Below are positions 59,077 through 64,000 of a stretch of 64,000 nt of DNA, piece after piece. Both the position numbers and the translations under genes were made by a program. Each line of letters starts with the position of its first letter. The first letter of the stretch is position 1. This stretch comes from Polaromonas naphthalenivorans CJ2 (GTDB lineage Bacteria > Pseudomonadota > Gammaproteobacteria > Burkholderiales > Burkholderiaceae_C): contig NC_008758.1 of NCBI RefSeq assembly GCF_000015505.1, forward strand, positions 62,001 through 126,000, read 5' to 3'. Below the pieces are notes generated by a model. That model saw nothing but the letters and a program-made list of their open reading frames with translations, was not told the DNA's origin and made no database searches.

Positions 59077-59496
59077 TCAGGAAATGGGTGGTTTTTGGCC
59101 TCGTGCCGCAGGGGCACTGGCAAATTGGGCAACTTCTGCACGAAGCACAATGCCCAGGCTGAAAACAGTAGCGACGCCAGCGGGCGCCGCAGACAGCGCC
59201 ACTGTATGACAGACCTGGCAGACGCTGCATGATTCGCAATGCGTATCTGCTGCGTGGGAGTCTCCTCCCGAGGCGTGGCCCGGGCAGTCGGCTGCAGCCA
59301 AACTTGTTGTCACCACTTTATCGGGATCGATATGCGCGTGTTCGGCCGCCTCATGGGCGTGCTCAGCTGTTGCTTTGGTAGCGCCTTGCTGCTGCGTCTG
59401 GAATTGTGCAACCACCATCTCAGTCGCCATGGCATCACTGACCCAGCCGCGCAAAGGCAACAGGGCAATGAGGAAGGCAATGAACAGGTGGCGCAT
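59077..59496 (-). CDS. Small exported Cys/His-rich protein (DUF2946-like)
   Basis: This 139-residue protein has a signal helix (LFIAFLIALLPLRGWVSDAMA), a His-rich middle (EHAHEAAEHAHIDPDK) and a cysteine cluster DCPGHASGGDSHAADTHCESCSVCQVCHTVAL. It recalls DUF2946-type small proteins of copper loci. Likely metal-binding and periplasmic. I prefer the ATG at 59496; a TTG at 59523 is possible. No strong ribosome site. Confidence 0.68.
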   Translation of the reverse strand: MRHLFIAFLIALLPLRGWVSDAMATEMVVAQFQTQQQGATKATAEHAHEAAEHAHIDPDKVVTTSLAAADCPGHASGGDSHAADTHCESCSVCQVCHTVALSAAPAGVATVFSLGIVLRAEVAQFASAPAARGQKPPIS

Positions 59497-59684
59497 GAAA
59501 AATTCAGATGTAAAGATTTTCAACAGTTTGTTTTATATACCAAAGCGGCGCACACCGCAGCCTTGCGAACAGGCAAGCCTTAGCTTGAGACGGCCATGGT
59601 AAGCGAAAAGTTCATTTATTCTGAGCCGGCAGTGCCGCCATCGAATGCAGCAAAGCCTGTGCTAAAAGACAAACAAAGCCAGGT

Positions 59685-59966
59685 TTAAGGCCTCATGTGG
59701 GCGCGTTGACCATTGGAAAGCCTGGCCACCTCATCGCCCTGCATGGCCATGGATTGGCTGTCTGTGGTTTGCATCATTTGGCCTGGTTTCATTCGGTAGG
59801 GGCGGCCCAGCTTATCTTCCATTGCCATCTTGCCGTCCTTAAACACATGCACTGTCGAGCCGTCTTTAAGCTGAACAGATTTTTCGATGCCCTCCCGATC
59901 GACGGCAAAGGCGGACAGACCCGACAAGAGCAAACTCAGTCCAACAACAGCTTTAAAAATAGACAT
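59685..59966 (-). CDS. copK: CopK-like periplasmic copper-binding protein
   Basis: This 93-residue protein has a signal peptide (AVVGLSLLLSGLSAFA) and the CopK pattern KSVQLKDGSTVHVFKDGKMAMEDKLGRPYRMKPGQMMQT ... GDEVARL. CopK of Cupriavidus binds Cu(I) through methionines and Cu(II) cooperatively. The Met residues of that set (KMAMED, YRMKPGQMM, SMAMQGDE) are here. AAAGGA precedes the ATG at about nine bases. It lies between cusS and small exported-protein genes. Confidence 0.85.
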   Translation of the reverse strand: MSIFKAVVGLSLLLSGLSAFAVDREGIEKSVQLKDGSTVHVFKDGKMAMEDKLGRPYRMKPGQMMQTTDSQSMAMQGDEVARLSNGQRAHMRP

Positions 59967-60090
59967 GATAAAAATCCTTTTAGGTTGTATGCAAAGGGAC
60001 CACAAGGAAACCTGCAAGGCCTGTGATGCCACCTTTTGGCCCACAGTTGGCAATGTAGGGCGTACAGGCCAACTGCAGCCTGACCGGAAC

Positions 60091-60106
60091 ATTACAGTTT
60101 TGACAG
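60091..60106. promoter_or_regulatory. Candidate CopR/CusR-like site before copK
   Basis: ATTACAGTTTTGACAG contains TTACAG and TGACAG nine bases apart, the kind of hexamers that occur in Cu-responsive OmpR-family sites, about 125 bases upstream of copK. The spacing differs from the site at 62315, so this is tentative. Confidence 0.3.
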
Positions 60107-60186
60107 ATTCATATCCGGTCACCCAACCCCACAAAAATCTCTCGTCGAGCTGCTTGCTCAAGCGCAGCAGCAGGCCGTGAGGCACG

Positions 60187-61611
60187 TCACCGAATCACCA
60201 TTTTTTCTGGAAACGACAACGTGAAGGTTGTTTTGCCGGTCAACACACTTTGCGCGCTCACTTGTCCACCATGGGCTGACATGATGGAGCGCACAATTGC
60301 CAGGCCAAGCCCGGTGCCGCCGTCAAGGCGTGCTCTGGCAGAGTCAACCCGGTAAAAACGCTCGAAAATGTGTGGCAAATGATGTGGCGCGATGCCGTCT
60401 CCCGCATTGACGACAGCTACTGTGGCACGCTCATTTTCAGTTGTGATCAACAAGTCCACTTTGGAATTGGAATGCGCATGGCGAATGGCATTGGACACCA
60501 GATTGCTCAATGCGCGCTGGATCAACCGCCGGTCGCCCAGCACAGTCGCTGCGCCGGCTACCTCAACCGTTAAACCGCGCTCCTCGGCCAGCAGCGACAA
60601 ATACTCAGCGACTTGCCGAGCCTCTCTGGCCAGTTCAACCGGCTCACGATTGAGAATATCGCCGTTGTGTTCTGCGCTGGCAATAAAAAGCATGTCGGCA
60701 ATCAAGCGCGTCAAGCGTTCGAGTTCTTCGACATTGCCTTCCAATACTTCTCGCAGCTCAGCTGCTGTACGGGTTTTGGACAAGGCCACTTGCGTTCTTC
60801 CCATCAGCGTGGCAACAGGCGTGCGCATTTCATGGGCCAGTTCGCCGGAAAACGCCTGCAGCCGTTGGTAGCCGTCATCGATTCGCTCCAGCATGCTGTT
60901 GAACGCTTGCGCAAGTTCATAGAGTTCTGTGGGCAACCCCGACGATGACACCCGCTGGCCGAGCGACTGCGTGCTCACGGAGGCGGCCAGTCGATGAAAC
61001 CGGCGCAGGGGCGACAAACTGGTGCGCGCGATAAGCCATGCGCCCAACCCCACGAGGAGGAGGAGCACCGGCAATGCAACCAAGGTGGTACGGATAAAGC
61101 CACTGAGCAACTTGCTGTCATGGCGCCGGTCCAAAGAAAGGTAGTAACGCACCGCTTTGCCATTAGCCACCTGACCGGTACCCCGAGCCGCAACAAACTG
61201 GACGCCGCTGGCGCTACTCCAGTGGAAAATAAGCGAATCGGTGATTGCTTTGCGATCGAGCGCTACCACGGACTGCTGGGCGGTAGGTGAAAAGCTTGCC
61301 ACCGATTGCCCTGTAGTGGGGTCACTCAAAGCCAGATGCAGGTCATCGTGGCCAATCAAGAGATCGCCAAACCGGTGCTGGTTCTGAGCAATAGCTTCGG
61401 GCGAAGGCATTTCAGACAACACATGCAGCAGCAAATCGCGCTTTCCCTTGAGCTCTTCGGCAGCGCGTGCATCGAGTTGCCGTGACAGGGCATAAAACCC
61501 GGTGACAGTGGCCCCGCCGGTCAGAATTAAGCCAAAAAATGCGCTGGCCAGCGCGATCCGCATAGCCAGCGAATTTCGAGACCAGAAGTCAATTTTTGGA
61601 ACTTGTGTCAC
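60187..61611 (-). CDS. cusS: Heavy-metal sensor histidine kinase (CusS-like)
   Basis: This 474-residue kinase has a first helix (MRIALASAFFGLILTGGATVTGFYAL), a periplasmic sensor of about 140 residues, a second helix (TTLVALPVLLLLVGLGAWLIA), a HAMP segment, the phospho-His box FSGELAHEMRTPVATL (H near 270), and ATP-lid motifs N-box ALSNLVSNAIRHA, G1 NAGDGI and G2 GGTGLGLAI. It senses periplasmic Cu(I)/Ag(I) in its family. It overlaps cusR by ATGA and is transcribed after it. Confidence 0.94.
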   Translation of the reverse strand: MTQVPKIDFWSRNSLAMRIALASAFFGLILTGGATVTGFYALSRQLDARAAEELKGKRDLLLHVLSEMPSPEAIAQNQHRFGDLLIGHDDLHLALSDPTTGQSVASFSPTAQQSVVALDRKAITDSLIFHWSSASGVQFVAARGTGQVANGKAVRYYLSLDRRHDSKLLSGFIRTTLVALPVLLLLVGLGAWLIARTSLSPLRRFHRLAASVSTQSLGQRVSSSGLPTELYELAQAFNSMLERIDDGYQRLQAFSGELAHEMRTPVATLMGRTQVALSKTRTAAELREVLEGNVEELERLTRLIADMLFIASAEHNGDILNREPVELAREARQVAEYLSLLAEERGLTVEVAGAATVLGDRRLIQRALSNLVSNAIRHAHSNSKVDLLITTENERATVAVVNAGDGIAPHHLPHIFERFYRVDSARARLDGGTGLGLAIVRSIMSAHGGQVSAQSVLTGKTTFTLSFPEKMVIR

Positions 61612-62288
61612 ACCGACGCCCGGCGTTCCAGTACGTAACCCACGCCGCGCACCGTGTGGATCAGTTTGTCGTCAAAAGGATCGTCGATCTTGGCGCGCAG
61701 CCGCCGGATCGCCACTTCGACCACATTGGTGTCCGAATCGAAATGGATGTCCCACACCAGCGACGCGATCTGGGTTCTGGAAAGCACTTCGCCCGCCCTC
61801 TGGGCGAGCAGGGTCAGCAAGGCAAACTCTTTGGCAGACAGGTCGATCCGCTGGCCGGCGCGCGTGGCCCGGTGACGCACCGGATCAATTTCAAGATCGG
61901 CAGCCCGTAAAACGGGGTCCTTTACGACCGGCTGGCCGCGTTTGAGCAGGGCGCGCACCCTGGCCAACAGTTCAGGAAACTGAAAAGGCTTGAGCAGGTA
62001 ATCATCCGCGCCCAGATCAAACCCGCGCACCTTGTCGTCGGTATTGCCCCGGGCGGTGAGCATCAAAACGGGTATTTGCCGGGAGGTACGCAGCGCCGAC
62101 AGCACGGCAAATCCGTCAATGCCGGGCAGCATGATGTCCAGAATCACCAATCCATGATCGCCATTGACCGCCGCGTGCAAACCGTCCGTTCCGTTGTGGG
62201 CAACCTCCACGGCGTAGCCGCTTTCCATCAAGCCCTGGCGCAAATAATCGGCCGCTCTGGGCTCGTCTTCAATTACCAAAATCTTCAA
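61608..62288 (-). CDS. cusR: Response regulator, OmpR family (CusR/CopR-like)
   Basis: This 226-residue regulator has a receiver domain (EDEPRAADYLRQGL; phospho-Asp in LVILDIMLPGIDGFAVL; conserved Lys in DDYLLKPFQFPELLARVRALLKR) and a C-terminal winged helix (LSAKEFALLTLLAQRAGEVLSRTQIASLVWDIHFDSDTNVVEVAIRRLRAKID). It presumably activates the copper genes on both sides. The start has AAGGAGCGA ten bases upstream. Confidence 0.95.
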   Translation of the reverse strand: MKILVIEDEPRAADYLRQGLMESGYAVEVAHNGTDGLHAAVNGDHGLVILDIMLPGIDGFAVLSALRTSRQIPVLMLTARGNTDDKVRGFDLGADDYLLKPFQFPELLARVRALLKRGQPVVKDPVLRAADLEIDPVRHRATRAGQRIDLSAKEFALLTLLAQRAGEVLSRTQIASLVWDIHFDSDTNVVEVAIRRLRAKIDDPFDDKLIHTVRGVGYVLERRASV

Positions 62289-62314
62289 AATCGCTCCTTG
62301 CCTTGCATAACGTA

Positions 62315-62336
62315 TTTGTAATCTGCCTGTCAGCCC
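62315..62336. promoter_or_regulatory. Candidate CusR/CopR operator in divergent promoter region
   Basis: TGTAATC at 62318-62324 and TGTCAGC at 62328-62334 form an imperfect direct repeat of ten-to-eleven-base spacing between divergent cusR and the 62443 gene; direct repeats of this spacing are usual for OmpR-family binding. It lies 30-48 bases before cusR, suggesting autoregulation. Not tested against other sites beyond this window. Confidence 0.45.
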
Positions 62337-62442
62337 AGTGATGCCGCCCGGCTTCTACATTTAAACCCGTGATGCAGCCAGTTGCATCCAGGCTGCTCCC
62401 AGGCTTGGGACAGCCCCATCGATATTAAAGGAGCTTCAAATC

Positions 62443-62817
62443 ATGTCCATTCGTAAAATCATTGTCGCCCTGACCCTTGCGGGTGCTGCCCTTCCAGCCG
62501 CTTTTGCCAACAGCGCTGTCACTTCGGTGGGCAATACAAGAGACGCTGATTACCCTGCCAGCACCCTCTACAGCGCCAGCACCAAAACCCGCGCCGAGGT
62601 CATGCAAGAGTTGCAAGCTTTCCGCAGTAATCCCGTTACGGCCGATGGCGGCAAGATCGTCAACACCGAGCGAGGCTTTGCTCCTGCCCAGCACAGTTAC
62701 GCGTTTGAAGGTGGCGCCCTGGTTCATACCGACAAGTTAGCCCATGACACCGCCAAGCCCAGCTTGGTAATGACAGACGCCGACAAACGCCTGCAGCGTG
62801 AACTGTACCGCCGGTAA
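62443..62817 (+). CDS. DUF4148-like small exported protein
   Basis: This 124-residue protein has a signal peptide (LTLAGAALPAAFA) and a motif TKTRAEVMQELQAFRSNPVTADGGKI that resembles the DUF4148 SRAQV-type segment in Burkholderiales. Ends with VMTDADKRLQRELYRR. AAAGGAG lies nine bases upstream. It is divergent from cusR and first of the plus-strand copper run; role unknown. Confidence 0.75.
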   Translation: MSIRKIIVALTLAGAALPAAFANSAVTSVGNTRDADYPASTLYSASTKTRAEVMQELQAFRSNPVTADGGKIVNTERGFAPAQHSYAFEGGALVHTDKLAHDTAKPSLVMTDADKRLQRELYRR

Positions 62818-62857
62818 ACATCGCACATCTTATTGACACAGCACACGCAGGGAATTT

Positions 62858-63208
62858 ATGAACGCAAAATTTAATGCATTGCTGGTCGCCGCAACCTTGT
62901 TGGCCGGGAGTTCCGGGTTGGCAATGGCGGCTTCCAACGCGCAAAATGCGTCCTTGAGCACCACTGCAGCGCCTGGCGCTTCAGCCAAGTTGACGCTTGG
63001 AGAAGTGCGCAAGATTGACACCGAGCAGGGCAAGCTCACCATCAAGCATGAGGCTATCGAAAACCTTCAAATGCCTGGCATGACCATGGTGTTTAAGGCG
63101 GCCGACCCTGCGATGCTTCAAAAGCTGCAGGTAGGCGACAAGATCGAGTTTGCGGCAGAAAAGGCCAATGGCGCCATGGTGGTGACGACTGTTCAGGTGG
63201 TCAAGTAA
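62858..63208 (+). CDS. cusF: CusF-like periplasmic copper chaperone, copy 2
   Basis: This 116-residue exported protein has the CusF core LGEVRKIDTEQGKLTIKHEAIENLQMPGMTMVFKAADPAML, with the same MPGMTM ligands as the gene at 54701 but different flanks. AGGGAA precedes the ATG. It is oriented toward the Csp-type gene, with a terminator between. Confidence 0.9.
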   Translation: MNAKFNALLVAATLLAGSSGLAMAASNAQNASLSTTAAPGASAKLTLGEVRKIDTEQGKLTIKHEAIENLQMPGMTMVFKAADPAMLQKLQVGDKIEFAAEKANGAMVVTTVQVVK

Positions 63209-63343
63209 CCCTTGCTCGGCAATTCAAGTTAAATACCAAAGCTGCTGAAAAAAGCAGTCAGCTTACACCACCCAACGATCATCCTTTACAAACGAAATCC
63301 AGTATTGAACCAACAGTGAAAAACTGCTTGGTTTTTACCGCTG

Positions 63344-63367
63344 GCCTGAAAAATCAGGCTTGTTTTT
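63344..63367 (+). terminator. Intrinsic terminator after cusF copy 2
   Basis: GCCTGA (63344-63349) and TCAGGC (63354-63359) form a perfect six-base stem with an AAAA loop, followed by TTGTTTTT. It ends just 28 bases before the Csp-type gene start, so that gene either has its own promoter beyond it or depends on read-through. Confidence 0.75.
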
Positions 63368-63394
63368 ATGTGAAATTAACATGGGAGTGCCGAA

Positions 63395-63739
63395 ATGAGC
63401 CACGAAACATTCAAGGCGTGTATCGAAGCTTGCAACGCTTGCGTTATCGCTTGCAACCATTGCGCGGCTTCCTGCCTGCAGGAGCCAGACGTCAAAATGA
63501 TGGCGCGTTGCATTGCGCTGGACATGGATTGCGCGCAAATCTGCGCGCTGGCGGCGGCGGCCATGGCGCGCGACAGCGAACACGCCAAAGCCATTTGCAT
63601 TCTTTGTGCAGACATTTGTGAGGCATGCGGTGCTCAGTGTGCAAAGCATGCCGGGCATGGCATGGCGCATTGCCAGGCGTGTGCTGAGGCGTGTAATGCG
63701 TGTGCTAAAGAGTGCCGTCAGATGGTAAGCATGGCTTGA
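63395..63739 (+). CDS. Four-helix-bundle copper storage protein (Csp/DUF326)
   Basis: This 114-residue protein has about 18 cysteines arranged along four helices: ACIEACNACVIACNHCAASC, MMARCIALDMDCAQICALA, AICILCADICEACGAQC, and CQACAEACNACAKEC, with His and Met at the ends (HAGHGMAHC). The pattern is that of Csp proteins, which store many Cu(I) ions inside the bundle. There is no signal peptide, so it should be cytosolic like Csp3. GGAG is seven bases upstream. Confidence 0.93.
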   Translation: MSHETFKACIEACNACVIACNHCAASCLQEPDVKMMARCIALDMDCAQICALAAAAMARDSEHAKAICILCADICEACGAQCAKHAGHGMAHCQACAEACNACAKECRQMVSMA

Positions 63740-63772
63740 TTTTTTGATTAATCCTCACGAAAGTAGCTCAAC

Positions 63773-64000
63773 ATGACCTTAAGATTCAATTCCCTCAAAA
63801 CATTTCCCATTGCTGTAATTGCATTGAGCGCGGCGCTGCTGCAGCCCATGGTGCATGCCCAGTCGCCTGCCAGTTCTGGCCAAGGGTCAATGCAGGGAGG
63901 TAAAGGCCACGCATCGTCCATGTCCGGCGCAGGAATGGACATGAAAGGCATGGACATGAAAGGGATGATGAAAGACAACAACGACAAAATGTCCTCCATG
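63773..64000 (+). CDS. DUF305 exported protein, copy 2 (3' end outside window)
   Basis: The first 76 codons are present: signal peptide (FPIAVIALSAALLQPMVHA) and Met-rich GMDMKGMDMKGMMKDNNDKM, with DNA about nine-tenths identical to the start of the gene at 42916. The DUF305 core would follow beyond the window. The repeat of this gene some 20.9 kb apart suggests a large duplication or that copper cassettes were assembled from the same source. Confidence 0.88.
   Translation, partial: MTLRFNSLKTFPIAVIALSAALLQPMVHAQSPASSGQGSMQGGKGHASSMSGAGMDMKGMDMKGMMKDNNDKMSSM

Overview
The window is high-GC, densely coded DNA that looks betaproteobacterial. The gene families and operon arrangements (DUF3141 with an AckA-PduL fusion, CopK, HME-RND copper genes, DUF5676/DUF2933 proteins) are ones I associate with Burkholderiales, probably Comamonadaceae-like; this is inference, since no rRNA, tRNA or other phylogenetic marker is present. 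Replication, partition and conjugation genes are also absent, so chromosomal island versus plasmid cannot be decided. The density of insertion-sequence pieces, gene remnants and duplicated metal genes says most of the window is accessory DNA.

Region 1 (1-13674) is a sugar-phosphate and acetate module. After the end of an asparagine-synthase-type amidotransferase come transaldolase, phosphoglucomutase, phosphoketolase and acetate kinase, all joined by ATGA stop/start overlaps, then transketolase. A HAD phosphatase and an NAD-type 6-phosphogluconate dehydrogenase face them. A DUF2090 aldolase-like protein and a glucoamylase-like protein follow. Together they can move glucose 1-phosphate and pentose phosphates through phosphoketolase to acetyl phosphate and ATP.

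Region 2 (13700-17910) is scarred: a broken lycopene-cyclase-domain gene cut by a small inverted-repeat element, an intact-looking IS630 element with a frameshifted transposase, a phospholipase D/cardiolipin synthase-like gene coupled to a membrane protein, and decayed arsenite-transporter pieces.

Region 3 (17924-33445) is copper/silver resistance part one: a CusCBA efflux system whose CusB carries a fused CusF domain, then a long cassette of a small Cys/His exported protein, a Met-rich lipoprotein, DUF5676, a CueO-like multicopper oxidase, DUF2933, an ICMT-like methyltransferase, two HMA chaperones, a SHOCT protein, PPK2, and a P1B ATPase with an unusual CPD motif. A near-perfect FNR/Anr box lies before this cassette. 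Region 4 (33459-39208) is a tight four-gene operon: FabI, an acetate kinase fused to PduL phosphotransacylase, a DUF3141 alpha/beta hydrolase and an MFS transporter.

Region 5 (39300-42680) holds remnants of a copper ATPase and a creatininase, an IS21 left end cut by IS66, and a complete IS66. Region 6 (42916-48050) is a second, shorter copy of the copper cassette (again with an FNR-like box, but without the oxidase) that decays into ATPase and MFS remnants. Region 7 (48062-54215) has LemA-TPM-TPM genes, a CopA-type CPC ATPase with YHS and metal-binding domains, and a beta-propeller protein. Region 8 (54700-64000) is copper part three: a minus-strand run from CusRS through CopK, two small exported proteins, a TolC-type lipoprotein, a Tat multicopper oxidase, a cupredoxin and CusF, and a plus-strand run with a second CusF, a four-helix Csp-type copper store and a second DUF305 protein cut by the window end.
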